Counted from the stretch's first letter, positions 49,835-61,830 are shown. The stretch: 64,000 bases of DNA from Ophthalmolycus amberensis (GCA_024529925.1 JAFEUB010001804.1:1009501-1073500), one strand, 5' to 3'. Made by a program: numbers and translations. Notes: generated from the sequence alone by a model not told the origin.

Positions 49835-49899
49835 AGCTTCTCACCACGTGGACACAGCTGTGCAGTAACAGCACAGCTGTGTCCACGTGGTGAGAAGCT
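49835..49899. repeat. Perfect 29-bp-arm hairpin with 7-base loop
   Basis: The arm 49835-49863 begins AGCTTCTCACCACGTGG and ends GCTGTGC. It is exactly complementary to 49871-49899, with loop AGTAACA at 49864-49870. No mismatch or bulge occurs in 29 pairs. Flanking bases do not extend the pairing. Confidence 0.95.
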
Positions 49900-50929
49900 G
49901 TCTGGAACCAACGCTCAAACCTCTTAATCTCTGCTCACGCAGCCTCTCACTTGGCTTTGTTGTCAGCGATGGAAGCTCGGCCAAGAGGAGCTCTGGTCCT
50001 CTCAAACAGTGACACATCCCAGCCCCCCCTCGGATGACAAAACAAAAAAACGGCAGCCATGGAGACAGACTGACATCATTCCCCGGGGTCACCCGGAGTT
50101 CTTGCCTCGGCCAATCAGGGAAGCAGCGGGGAGAGCGAGGAGGAAACGGTCGCCTCTGAGACGGCTGGTTGTACACAAGAGGCCCACAGAGAGGCCGGCA
50201 GTAATGAAGCCACATGTGTAGTGGTTAAAGATGACAGAGGAGGACGGGACTGAGTGCTGATGGTGAGAGATGCGTGAAGAATGAAAGCAAAGACCCAACA
50301 TGTTAGAGAATAAATACTGTAGAGGACAGAGAGGACTCTCCTCTGAGAACAAGCAGCGACGCTAGTCGAGGTGATAAAAAGATGAAGACGTTGACATCAG
50401 AACCAGTTCTTCAATCACAGGGAGCCTCGGGGGGGAAAATGGAATTGTTCATGTCAACAAACATTAAATGTAACCGTTAACTTTGCACAACTGGGTTAAA
50501 GGTGAATGCAGCGGCTGTGGACGCTCAGAGAACAGCAGAGATCCGTTTAGTGCAGCTGTGCTTCATCAACGCAACACAGTAACAGCTGGGGACGTCATGA
50601 CTTACAACGATTAAAACGTTATTAATACAATATATTATTGATGCATTGTATTATACAAAAAATGTAAAAATTCAAGCAATTTGCCAAGCTCGTATCTTCT
50701 CACTGCTACACCCACTACTGACCCTGTTATACACCCCATGAGGTCACTCCTGACCGTTTAACAATACGATGTTACAGATTTCATTCATCAACAGGTTTAT
50801 TAGATCTGACATTCATTATATTACTTTATTATTTGAACAATAGCAGTTACAATCAGTTGTAACGTGCTGGTGCGACTCACTCGGGGGACTTGAGACTTGA
50901 GAAGCAGGTTAGACCAAAAGCCTTGCATG

Positions 50930-51075
50930 AAAAATTACTAAGCTTGTTGCAAAGTTTTTTTTTTATTATTTTGTTGGACGACATCTTTGTGATTTACACA
51001 ATATTATTGTCATTTTCAGACCATTTTATGCCGCCGATATGATGTTTACATCAATGCATGAAAATGCAAGTACAT
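50930..51075. mobile_element. AT-rich dispersed-repeat fragment (first half)
   Basis: ACAATATTATTGTCATTTTC and GACCATTTTATGCCGCCGAT resemble a known teleost AT-rich repeat. The piece at 52560-52660 (ATTTCTGGGACAATATATTG, then TATTTATCGTGACGGGCCT) looks like the opposite part of the same family. Class unknown and boundaries uncertain. Confidence 0.3.
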
Positions 51076-51796
51076 CCGTTCAGAGAGCGATGAACTTTTA
51101 ATTCTTAAAAAATATCCTAACACAGGAATTGGAAGTTGTTTGTGTGGCATACAGTATGCAAAGTGCTGTTGCTGCAGTTCTGAGTGAATTCTCAAGCTTC
51201 ACTCAAACAGCAAGTACTGAAATCTTGTCTCCGAGTTGTTTTCATTCTACACTGGACCTAGAGTAGATTCTCCAGATTGGGTTTCAGTTTAGAGCTTTAA
51301 ATAAACACGGCTCTCACTTCTGCCCTCTTAAGAAAACACACCTCCCGCTCACAGATGTTCTGACTCACTACGACACATTCTTACATATAAAGGGCCTTCT
51401 CATCGGCATATTAGAGACATTAAAACCTCTGTCTTTTAGAGTGCCACAGAAGCTGCTGTCATTCTGCGCCCCATCAGGTCCAAACATGTCGGCGACAGAA
51501 GCCAGCCTGCACACACCTCGGCCAGATGAAGAGCAGGCTTTCAGGCGGTGAGTCACGGCCAAACCAATGGCTCCTCCTCCTCCCAAAGCATCTGGTGCCA
51601 CCTCATCCCAAATGGCGCCAGTCTCTGATACAAAGAAAGGACTTGCGCACATACTCCTCCTGATCCAGTTATGACGCTCGCTGAATGTTATCCGGGGGGA
51701 TTGGGAGATGTTGTACAAGAGGATTTGCAGGGGCAGAAGTAGTAGGAACAGTTGGTCAATGGGCAGGCGTGGGATTATTTTGTAAAACATGGACTC

Positions 51797-51813
51797 ACAC
51801 ACACACACACACG
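51797..51813. repeat. (AC)n, short
   Basis: Eight repeats. Confidence 0.92.
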
Positions 51814-52559
51814 CAGTCAGAACTCTGCGTCATGCGACAGCTCGACGGCCCAGAGGAATAACTGCCAACGACCTCAGTATCAGATTACAGCTCGGCAAAC
51901 GGAAAAGGCAAAAATAAGGAGGCTTATTTGTAGTGGGCGGAGATATGTCCTATTACGCATAACTGTAACAGCAGAGCGAGGCTGGAGGAACTCTGCCAAA
52001 ACAAAAGTGTACGACTCCACCGGGACGCACGGCGGACGCCACGAGACTTCTGCTGGAGAGGAGCCAGAAAACTCAAACGCATCCTTCAACAAGTTACAGC
52101 ACGAGGCTTTAGGACGGACGTCAATACATTATACTCCTTCATAAGATCAGTCCCAAAAAGATATAGAACTAAGCAAGGAAAGAACTCAAGCAAAAATCCC
52201 AATGTCCATATCATAGTCGTACTTAACATCTCAAGAGTCTGTTCTCAAAGAGACAAACATAATCTACGTGACTTCAATCATTCCTAGGTTGTGACTTATT
52301 GCACGATGTACTGACATGATTTTAATAACCTTTACATTATCTACTTATTGTACGACATATGGACATGACGTTGATCATTTTTGCTGACCTCTGTTGTGTT
52401 TACATCCGTGTTTGTTTGCATGAGTGTCAACAATATTTCAGCCATTTTTTCATTAATTATTTCAATTTCAACGTCTCAATATTATGCATAATCAAAAGTG
52501 AATTTCTCTTTGCGAAGGCGTACTTGCTATTATATCATCAATATAAATCATTGGCATAA

Positions 52560-52660
52560 AATGGTCTTAAAACAACAATAATATGGTTTAAATTGCTATT
52601 ATTTCTGGGACAATATATTGTCCAAAGAAAGGTATTTATCGTGACGGGCCTCCCCGATCC
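52560..52660. mobile_element. AT-rich dispersed-repeat fragment (second half)
   Basis: See 50930-51075. The ending TATTTATCGTGACGGGCCT is the part I find familiar. About 1.5 kb separates the two pieces, so they may be independent insertions. Confidence 0.3.
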
Positions 52661-53493
52661 TGCAGATCAGCCGGGACATCCATAAGTACTTCATCAATGA
52701 TGAGACAAAACACAGAAATCTACTGAGATGCGTAATATCTCAGAGGGCTGAGCAGAAGTGTGGTGTCGAGGTGTGTGGACCGGGAGGCCTGTGCAGACAG
52801 AGGAGGGGACAGACGGGTCCGGACAGGCAGAAAACAGAACGGTGATGTCTTACAGACACGAATGTGTAATGTGTATCTGATGCACTTCAAACAGACGGGA
52901 ACGCTTCACAGAGACTGAACATCTCACTTTCAAAGTTATTGGAAAGGAGACGGAGAGACATGAAAGAGAAGAGTCCATGTGTCTGGCAGCAGGACAATAG
53001 TTACCCTGCAAGCAACATCATTCGAATACAACAGCTGGTGTGTGTCCTCTAACAGACATAAGCCCATGAGCAAGGCACCGCACTCCGACCTGATCAGCCA
53101 TCTCTGCGTTATCGTCAGAAGTAATACTGAATCTTAGAAGAGTTTAGTTTGCGTTCTGAACATTAGCTAACATTTCACCGTGAGAGACAAACTGGAAATA
53201 ACACCGAACATTTGAGCAGAAGACTTTTCAGAAAAAGGAGGAAAGATGTTCTTCAGCCTGGAGACAATCAAATACAACTTGAAGGGGAAATGCTCTCTGT
53301 ATTTCATTAAGCAGGAGAAAAGATGATGGGGATAACACGCTGCAAGAGACTTTGTTAAATCGATTGCTTTGCCAACCCTTGCAGCCCCACAAGAGACACA
53401 CACGGTGCATGTATTCATGTATGTTTTTAAATCAAGAATAAGAAGAGGAACAGTTTTCTTCAAAGCTCAATCACAGGCCCATGTGGACCGAAG

Positions 53494-53553
53494 CTGAGAG
53501 AGAGAGAGGGAGAGAGAGAGAGAAGGAGAGACAGAGAGACATAGAGCGAGAGG
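53494..53553. repeat. (GA)n imperfect array
   Basis: GAGAGAG blocks with GG, AAGG and ACAG interruptions. Confidence 0.95.
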
Positions 53554-53702
53554 CAAATTTAAAGAAGTGGGTAGTGACGACGGTGGGGGAGGTGATGGAG
53601 TTGGGATGCTGAGATGGATGTGGGCAGAAGGGAGGTTGGAGCACCAGGAGATGGAGATGCAGATTGCAGTCGTTACCTCCTCCTAGACTCTGGAGAGAAA
53701 CT

Positions 53703-53703
<1 letters not shown>

Positions 53704-53754
<51 letters not shown>
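53704..53754. repeat. (GT)n microsatellite, 51 bp
   Basis: Uninterrupted. Confidence 0.98.
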
Positions 53755-53755
<1 letters not shown>

Positions 53756-54396
53756 TTACAGCAGGAGAGGAGATGAGATCGTTTGGCTCTCTGAAAGATA
53801 TGATGACATCACATTCATAACCTTAGAAGTATGCGAGATGCATCTGGCTTTGGGGTCAAAAGTGAGTCGTGGTTGTAATTCTTTCTCTGCTCACGTGGAG
53901 ATGAAAGATACAAGACATTACCAAAAATAGTTTTTAGAGCCACTGCAGCCGTCTTCCAGCTATATGTAATATTTGAACATGTTCGTGAATATGCTACAAA
54001 GGATTATATATCTGCTCTACAGGATTGCGTGAAAGCTTACGCGGCATAAAACATTTATGATTCACTCTTAATGCAGACGGAGGAATGTAAATTCCACTTT
54101 AGAACCAAGAAGTCACAAGTCTCCAACAATGTGGAACAAGTTCTAATGATTCCTTCTTGTTGCACAAAGATTGCAATATGCCGCCCAGTAAAGAGTTTTT
54201 CTTTAAGGCAACACATCCCTGTATGTCATTTTCCAAAACATTTCTTCAAAGGCTGTTTTCCCAGACTCTAAGCCAGAACTCTCTGCTTGGTTCATAAATG
54301 ATTCATAGCCTGGTTTATCCAACATATGTCTAAAAAAAGAGAGAAAATTACGATGATTTATGAAGTGATACAACGATATCCAAAGTTCCCGTCTGT

Positions 54397-54434
54397 AAAA
54401 AAAAATAAAATAAAAATAAAATAAAATAAAAAAA
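54397..54434. repeat. (AAAAT)n-type A-rich repeat
   Basis: AAAAT/AAAAAT units. Lies 150 bp before the pogo-like element. Confidence 0.94.
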
Positions 54435-54862
54435 CATCCTATGTTCAGATTTCTCTTCTGGAAATGTGTGAAAATAGCACATATTTATTATGATAATGCA
54501 TAATTTTGCAGAAAACTTGTAATTCAAAAATGTAATTGTCTTAATGTAAGTTGTCAGCCTGGGTGGTTTCATGGGGCTGTCTATTACCGTACTTTTCGGA
54601 CTATAAGCCGCTACTTTTTGCCCCACGCTTTGAGGCGTCGGCTTATAGTCCGGTGCGATTTATATACGGATTTTTCCGTAGCTTTTCTCCGCCACAACAA
54701 CAACCGCAACTTCCGGTTCCGGTCCAACACAACATTTACTAGCTCCCGACACAGAACAGTTGCTAGCAGCAACCCCTCTGCTACCAGCTGTTACCGATAG
54801 GGTCGCTACAATATGGATGAAGTACCTTTGACCTACCTCTCACTAGGACTGTTAACAAAAAA

Positions 54863-55116
54863 GGTTGAACAGCACGATGCTTTTAACAGTACATGTCCGA
54901 CTCGCTAGCTTCTAAGCTAATTTTAACATTACCGCCAATGGGGAAATGCTAACCGCGATTAGCATTCGCGAATATATAATATATCTTCGTACTTCTTTTC
55001 ATGCAGTCATACTTGCATTACAGACTAAGGTCTCTCAAGGCTACCAAACGAAAAGCAATGAGGCAATAACTGTTGTTGCTCATAGCTCTGAATAGCTGTT
55101 GTGCTAGCAGCAACTG
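54863..55116. repeat. Left long inverted arm inside the pogo-like element
   Basis: The arm starts GGTTGAACAGCACGATGC and includes GCTAGCTTCTAAGCTAATTT and CCAATGGGGAAATGCTAACC. It recurs in reverse complement at about 55755-56068 with substitutions and small indels. A shortened direct copy is at about 55612-55722. Confidence 0.85.
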
Positions 55117-55160
55117 GCAAAGCAAGTTAGCCGTAAATGCTATTCAGAGCTATGAGCAAC
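55075..55160. repeat. Perfect 22-bp inverted repeat with 42-base spacer
   Basis: The arm 55075-55096 (GTTGCTCATAGCTCTGAATA then GC) is exactly complementary to 55139-55160. It lies at the inner end of the left arm of the pogo-like element, just before the transposase remnant. Confidence 0.9.
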
Positions 55161-55173
55161 GTAGACACGCTGC

Positions 55174-55484
55174 ATGAGAAGAGCAACTTTTTCTCAAGTC
55201 TGCCAGTGGATCCCAACAGCGTGGAGCAGTGTGAAAGAATCCACCATCACCAACGGGTTCCGAAAGGCTGGACTACTACGAGATGAGGAGGACAGCGCAA
55301 TGAGGAGGACAACGCAAGCTCAAGGGCGGATTTGCCTCGGGAGCAAAGTGACACTGAGGGTGCGGATGAAACACGGACTGCAAGCACGAACAAAGCAATT
55401 CTGAGGCTGTTTAATTCCGACACTGAAGAAGAGGACTTCAATGGTTTTAGTGCACAGGAGGACGAAGGCGATAGCGATCAATAG
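55174..55484 (+). pseudogene. Pogo/Tigger-type transposase C-terminal remnant (frameshifted)
   Basis: The frame from 55174 reads VCQWIPTAWSS then ITNGFRKAGLL. This is the helical tail that follows the DDE catalytic core in pogo/Tigger/CENP-B-like transposases (pattern: Trp, Ala-Trp, then a Phe-x-Lys-x-Gly motif). Near 55285-55300 the reading must shift by one base. The second frame then runs through an acidic tail with LFNSDTEEEDFNGF and stops at 55482-55484. An AATAAA follows at about 55527. The DNA-binding and catalytic regions are missing, so it is inactive. It sits between the inverted arms of the surrounding element. Confidence 0.7.
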
Positions 55485-55611
55485 CGATCCTGCGTGTTTT
55501 TGTGTGCGTGTTTTTGAGTGAGAGAAATAAATCATCTTGGTTTGCAATATAACTCTGCTGTCCTGAGTCTGCATTTGGGTCCTTGAACACACCACACCAT
55601 GAACCGGTAGG

Positions 55612-56068
55612 TACATGTCCGACTCGCTAGCTTCTAAGCTAATTTTAACATTACGGCCAATGGGGAAATGCTAACCGCGATTAGCATTAGCGAATATAAT
55701 ATATCTTCATACATCTTTTCATTGTTTCACTGTTGTTGCTCGTAGCTCTGCTAGCTGCTAGCACAACAGCTACGGTATTCAGAAGCTACGAGCAACAACA
55801 GTTATTGCCTCGTTGCTTTTAGATTCTAATGAGAAGACACGCTGCTTCGTTTTACTTCTTCCGTTTGGTAGCCTTGAGAGACCTTAGTCTGTCATGTAAG
55901 TATGTCTGCATGAAAAGATGTACGAAGATATATTATATTCGCTAATGCTAATCGCGGTTAGCATTTCCCCATTGGCGGTAATGTTAAAATTAGCTTAGAA
56001 GCTAGCGACATGTTATGATGTTCAGAGAAGACAACTTTAGTACTGTTAAAAGCATCTTGCCGTTCAAC
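55612..56068. repeat. Direct partial copy plus inverted arm forming a hairpin in the pogo-like element
   Basis: The first ~110 bases (from 55612) repeat the left arm in direct orientation with an internal deletion. From about 55755 the same sequence returns in reverse complement to 56068. This half alone could fold into a long hairpin around the GCTAGCTGCTAGC centre near 55755. Confidence 0.8.
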
Positions 56069-56490
56069 GGGGACACCTTCGGCTTATAGACCAGTGCGGC
56101 TTATCTGTGTACACATTCTTTTTTTCTTTTGAGAATCGGCAGGTGCGGCCTATGTGCAGGTGCGCTCTATAGTCCGGAAAGTACGGTAGTTCAGATGTTT
56201 TACCACATTCACTGCGTGAGATGTTAACTTCCATGTCTTTGCATGTCTGTAATAGCTGAATAATCCTCTGAAAATAAGGAGAAGAGAACAATAACTCATG
56301 TTGCTGTTTATAGAGAAGCAGCTGGACAGTCTTTGGCAGCAGCGAGGCTGTTTCCACCCGTCCAGTGTGGACGCTGAAGATAGAGGTATGTGCAGCATCT
56401 CCGTCTCAAGCTCCCACAAAGCCTCGCTGGACTCTGGTTTAGACTGAGCTTTAAAACGCAGAGGAGGCAAGTTGACCGCTCCAAGTCTTC

Positions 56491-56505
56491 AAAAAAAAAA
56501 AAAAA
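56491..56505. repeat. Poly-A tract, 15 bp
   Basis: Mononucleotide run. Confidence 0.94.
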
Positions 56506-56613
56506 CTGACTAATCTAAATAAATCTTCATCGACTTAATCAACTAAGAGGGGCCGCCGTTAAACGCACAGCCACGGTCTTCATTGAACAGTCCGGACCGG
56601 CTTGCTGTAGTTA

Positions 56614-56653
56614 AGAGGCCTGCTCCATGATGGAGAGCATTGAGCAGGCCTCT
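56614..56653. repeat. 12-bp-arm inverted repeat
   Basis: AGAGGCCTGCTC (56614-56625) and GAGCAGGCCTCT (56642-56653) pair perfectly around a 16-base spacer. Confidence 0.9.
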
Positions 56654-57382
56654 GTGTGCTGGATTAGTGGGTCAGTAAGGAATGTTCGCTTGAGGTCCAC
56701 AAATGTCCCGGCGTGGACTCTGAGAATGCCTCCGAGGCCTTCCTGTTGTGACACAGCGGGCCGCCATGTAGACTAAGAAGTAGGTCATGTGACTTTGGAG
56801 CTGCAGTCACTTGAAATGGAAATCAAGGGATGCGGGCTTGTAACGTTTGTGCTTAGAATCACTTTGGACAGCAGAGATCAGCGGCTAAACGCAGCGATCC
56901 CCAGCTGCACGATCCCACGACCGAACACATCTCATTCATGAGGACGTGACGGGGATGAAGGAAAGGAATCAGGTATGTATGCAGTACCACGCCGACAACA
57001 TCTAACAAATCAATCAGCGTTATCGCGTTATGTTTTATCACTGCTCCTAACCCTTCAAAGTACATTGAACCTGGATACCAGTTTCATGAACAGCCAGCTG
57101 TTCCTTCCTACAAAGAGAAATCTCCGACACTGAAACAGAGAAGAGCCTATAGCCGCTTTAGCTTACACGTACCGGACGCTTCGGCATTTTATTTATGCGA
57201 CATGAGTGCAAAAGAAGAGCACGTCGTCCAGGCTTCGGAGGGATGGGGTGAGATTCTGGGCACAGTTCAATACGTGGATCAGGAGGGTCTAAATGGGGCG
57301 CTTGTTTCCAACAAATGGCCTCCTCTTTGAAATGCCAGGCGTGTTGGGTTTGGTGTCCTAATTCATGTGTGCGAGACAGCAA

Positions 57383-57403
57383 ACACACACACACACACAC
57401 ACA
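57383..57403. repeat. (AC)n microsatellite
   Basis: Uninterrupted. Confidence 0.96.
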
Positions 57404-60031
57404 ATCTTGTCTGATCATGTCAAAAGAGGCAGAAGTCGGAGGCCAAACCTGACAGTTCCTTCACACACAGTAAGCTTTTTATTCAGCTCGACTGTCACCA
57501 CTGCGATGAGCTGCATTAAGAATCCACCACTGTTTATTACAAAAGGCTTTTATTCCAGTTTAACTCATTCACAGTGAACCAAGCGGAGGAGGACGTCTGT
57601 GAGAATCTCTAATGTTAAGAGAGAACATCCTAAAATGTCCGTTCGGATGCAAAGTCTTCATGTCCTTCAGTCGACTGTGATATTCTGGGAAGTAAGAAAT
57701 AGAGGATTCTTGATTCAGAAGGAAATGTTTCCAAAAAAATCCCCAAATATCTCATTAAGTCTTCCCACAGTGGGTCTGAAATATCTCTGTTCATTGTTTG
57801 TTTTTGTATTTTTGTGTTTACTTTTGACTTCTTTGTGTTCTTCCCCTGGACCACGTTCTAATTAAACTTCTAACCTTCACACAGTACTTCCTCAGCACCG
57901 CTGCTGCTCTTCTCCGTGTTTTTGGTCGACACTATTTCTGGTTTCACTGAGTTCTTTCATCTCCGTACCCCCCGCTGGTGCCGGGTGTCTGAACCAACCA
58001 GAGATGAGTGGACAGATGACAAGTACCCGGTCTCTCTGATGCCTCAGAACAATGCCTCAGTGTTTCTGTGCTTTACAGTTAATGAAATCAGATGTTTCTG
58101 AAACCGTGAGGCATCAAAGTAACGCCAGTGATCATTCACCTCCGTTCCCTGTGGGGTCCAGTGTGTTCTGTTCTGTCCTGCACTCACTTCTGTTGGCTGG
58201 CAATAAAGGCAGCTGTCTTCTGCCACAAAGCTCAATCAGATAGTTTCTTTTACCTGTATTCAAAGTGGACGTTGAAAGTTCAGTTTATCTTTTAGACACG
58301 TTTAAACTGGTCTGGTCCCTCAGACGGATCAGCTACCTCCTCACCACCGACTCCCAGCATACTACACTGACCCGGAAGAGGTGTCCTCCTTCAGCAACAA
58401 CCAACTTCACTTAAATTCAACACCAAAAAACAGAGTTTTAAAACAAACCCTGAATTTAATATCCGAACTCAGAATCAGAAGTTAGCCAGAAGAGCAGAGC
58501 TTTGGTTTCAGTTTTGCCGGCCTGGTTGGGTGAAAGTGGGAACCAGCTCATGATGCTTTTGACACTCTACTCTCAAGAGGCTCTACCTGGTCTCCCACTC
58601 TTTTTAAATATAATTTATTATGACAGATGCAAATAGACAAAGTAGCAACATAAACACCTAGATGTTGCATTTCCTCTAGTCTGAAAGAAGACGTGTTGTG
58701 GAAGCAAAATAGCCCAAAATCTCAAAACTGACCAGTGCGGTGAAACAGAGGTTTTGCCTGTGGTAGCTCCCCTTAATTGTGTAATTGTATTATGCATTTT
58801 TTGACTTTGAGTAAAATATCAAAAGAGCCTAACACAAACTGCACAGAGCACAGAAGAAGTCATGAAGTGCACTTACATAAAGTTTATATTTGTTCCATTT
58901 TACACAGTTCCTCCAACACACAAATGCAGTTTTGTTGCAGATCCAGCTGCACTGATGCTGCCAGCTGCAGAAAGGCCGACGCGGTGATTGACAGACATGT
59001 TCGCGTCACATGCGGTTTAGACTGACGGTTAGAAATGTGGCAACACAGAAACGCATGCATCCGTCACTCAACACGGTGTCTGTGTGGTGGCGGTCAGGAC
59101 AAAGGGGGAAGTTCACAGACGTAGGATCAGAAGGTAAACACACAAACTTTAGTTCACAAGTAACCAGCGTTGAAAGGAACGAGAAAGCGTGTCGCTTCGG
59201 TCCGGACATGAGGGAGACGGAGAGGGTTGCATCAGCAGCTGGTCAGTCAGAAAGCAGGTTTTCCTGGTGTGTCACATACAGCTGACAGAAACATCTTTGC
59301 GGCGCTTCAGTCTACCGTCTGCTTTGTTTCCTGTATTCTGTCTCTATAACGTCAACGATTCTCTCCTGTTTCATAATGTATTTGACATGTTTTTCTGCCT
59401 CATCTCTGGTGTAAAACTTGTCTGTTATACTCGGTGTTGTATCACAGGGATCACAGCTGTGTGCAGCACTATTAACCAAGCAGACTTCCCCCCATGGGAA
59501 CAATAAAGTACATCTGGTGTCATCTTTAAAAAGCACTGCGATCAGGGACTCTGTTCACCAAACCTCCAAACCTCCTGAAGTGAACTAGACCGGGAGCAAC
59601 CAAGACACCCCGTGAAGAATGAAGTCCATGCCTGGAGGCCAATAATCATGCATCTGTGAGAGGCAGAGCTCTTGCTCAGCCGGTCCTATATTTAGCAGAC
59701 AAAGCCTCATCAGCCTAAGTACTGAATTCAATTTCAGGGGACACCATTAATCTACGCTCATAAATCATGTGGGTTATGCTAATGTGGGCTCTTCGTGCTC
59801 TGAGCAGCATGAGCTAAACCTCGCACTTCGTCTCCGAGCATCGACATCTTTCAGAAATGTTGACTCTGCCGACTCGGGGCCTCCATCCCTTTGAAATGCA
59901 TTCAGGTTTCCGTGGAGAACATGCTCGTCGGCCTGAGCTTTGCACTTTTTCTTTCATCAATAAACCACCAGGTTTCTCATTTAGCTGCTGGCAATTAACA
60001 GCTGGCTGAGAACAACAGGCTCTGCTATGAA

Positions 60032-60043
60032 GGGGGGGGGGGG
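60032..60043. repeat. Poly-G tract, 12 bp
   Basis: Mononucleotide run. Confidence 0.95.
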
Positions 60044-61310
60044 ATAAAAATGAAATTTTTAGCCTCTGGCAGGAAGAATCCTGCAGGAATGTTGGAGGCG
60101 GGACTGGGAGGGAGAAAGTAACAAAGCAGCATCTAAACAATGAGGCAACAAAACAAGAACTTGGCCTCAGACCGCCCCCCCTGTGCGCCGCGCTCCACAC
60201 AGCGAGGCCTTGACATTTCGGTCGCTGTCCGTCCTCCGGGTGGACGAGTGGACACTCGCTGCTGAAAACAAGCGCACAGTCGCTGATGCTCTGGACTGAA
60301 GGAACTCGTCATTTACTGGATACCGTAGAATATAGAACCTGTGACGTTTTTATAAGCACATATTTCAATGTTTTCAGAGAAATAAACTCAGAGGTTTTGT
60401 TTACAACCTGTGTGATCATCTCACTGCTCGTGTTTTATTAATCTGTTGGTGTGTTACGAGATCTCACAATGATCACAACATCAGATGAAAACTGTAATAA
60501 ACCAAAATCCTTTGAGTACAACTCTGACAGAGTGAGTATTTCCAGTTTAAGCTACTTTTACTCTGCTATATTTCAAAAGGGAAACATTGTATAACAAGTA
60601 TCTTTTATAAGTAAGAGAACAGGCTCGACTTAAATACTGCTTTCCTAACTTTGTACAACCAAATGTAACAAATAAATACATAATTCATGTTATTTATTAA
60701 AATAATGGTGATACCACATCGGCCTGTTTGAGTCAGACCGATATCCGATGTAGATATCAGTATCGGTGCGTCTTTATTTAAAATCTTTGGGTTTTTGGAC
60801 ATTTCACACACCAAAGGACTAATCAATAAGTCATTTTGCAGCATGGTTGTAATACAAAAAATAAGCTAAAGCTTCAGCTGTATAACTAAATGAAGGATTT
60901 GAGTTGTGAGTATTCCCAGATGCTCTGTGATGGCTGGCAGCAGTATGAAGCACAGTCTGTGTGTTCCTGCACGGATCAGTGTTAGACAGATTTTCTCCCG
61001 AAACGCTACACTACAAAAGGAAACCTAAAGCTAAAAGGTTTTCGTACTTGTGCTGCAGACGTAGAAACGAGCGGAGGAGCCCAAAGAGAGCACTGTTCCT
61101 CTGAGCGGGGGCCTGGAGACAACGTCTGGGCTTTGTTGCCTGCACGTCTATTATGGGAGAAAGCTGATGACTAGTCTAGTTATGCTTGGCCGGCTTACTA
61201 TAACTATCAGTTGAGACTATTTAAATGTTGCTGTGGTTCAAACCACAAGACTCCTGAGTAAACCCAAACCTGAGCGGACTTGAACACAGTTCTGTGGTGG
61301 TGGTAGAGGT

Positions 61311-61331
61311 GGGGGGGGGGGGGGGGGGGGG
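61311..61331. repeat. Poly-G tract, 21 bp
   Basis: The longest pure G-run in the window. Confidence 0.97.
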
Positions 61332-61774
61332 CACATAGATGAATACAACGCAGTGTTCCCAACACAAGTAATGACACTGTTCTTGAGGGCAATCGCTCAA
61401 ATTGCTAACAACTTTAATAACACGGTCGTGCCAGATGTTTTATGGCGCACCGTGTTTTCAATAAAAAAAAAGAAGCGAAAGCCGTACTTCAACAAGACCC
61501 ACGTTTGTAGAACGAGTCGTACAATCTTCTTGAAGTCAACCCGTCGTAAACTCACACTTGTGGTCGGCTTCCACAATGACTGTATTCTGCACTCGTCCAA
61601 CCTCCTTTCTGGGAAAACACCCCGAGAATCTCCTTCATAAATAAACTATTGCTTCCAGCTGAACAGCCTGGTCGACAAAAAAAGTAGAGGTATCATAGAA
61701 CCTTTCCTGTAAGCGTCCTGATTCTTTCTCCCTGCACCAGGAGCTTCTTCTGTCTACAGCTGAACCAGAGGGTG

Positions 61775-61830
61775 GGTGTGTGTGTGTGTGTGTGTGTGTG
61801 GGGGGGGGGGGGTGTGTGGGTGTGGTGGGG
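61775..61830. repeat. (GT)n then poly-G
   Basis: A GT array at 61775-61800 passes directly into 13 G (61800-61812) and GGTG repeats. Confidence 0.96.

Larger units (their letters stand above)
54587..56186 (+). mobile_element. Deleted pogo-like (Tc1/mariner superfamily) DNA transposon, 1.6 kb
   Basis: The ends are inverted repeats. The left end reads CCGTACTTTTCGGACTATA and the right end is its near-perfect complement (56168-56186). Both are flanked by TA (54585-54586 and 56187-56188), the target duplication of Tc1/mariner-type elements. I recall this terminal sequence as widespread in teleosts. Just inside the left end is a small palindrome (ACTATAAGCCG against CGGCTTATAGT). The interior carries nested inverted arms and a remnant of a transposase C-terminus, so the element is non-autonomous and cannot encode a full transposase. 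The pogo assignment rests on the C-terminal remnant plus TA flanks. Confidence 0.85.

Noticed and set aside
49835..49899. Interpretation as a canonical pre-miRNA
   Set aside because: The stem is perfectly paired, and the whole hairpin is only 65 bases with a 7-base loop. Animal pre-miRNAs normally carry mismatches and a flanking lower stem.
59400..59520. Possible LINE 3' end (CCCCATGGGAACAATAAAG)
   Set aside because: Only a short familiar motif. No coding part, tail repeat or target duplication could be established.
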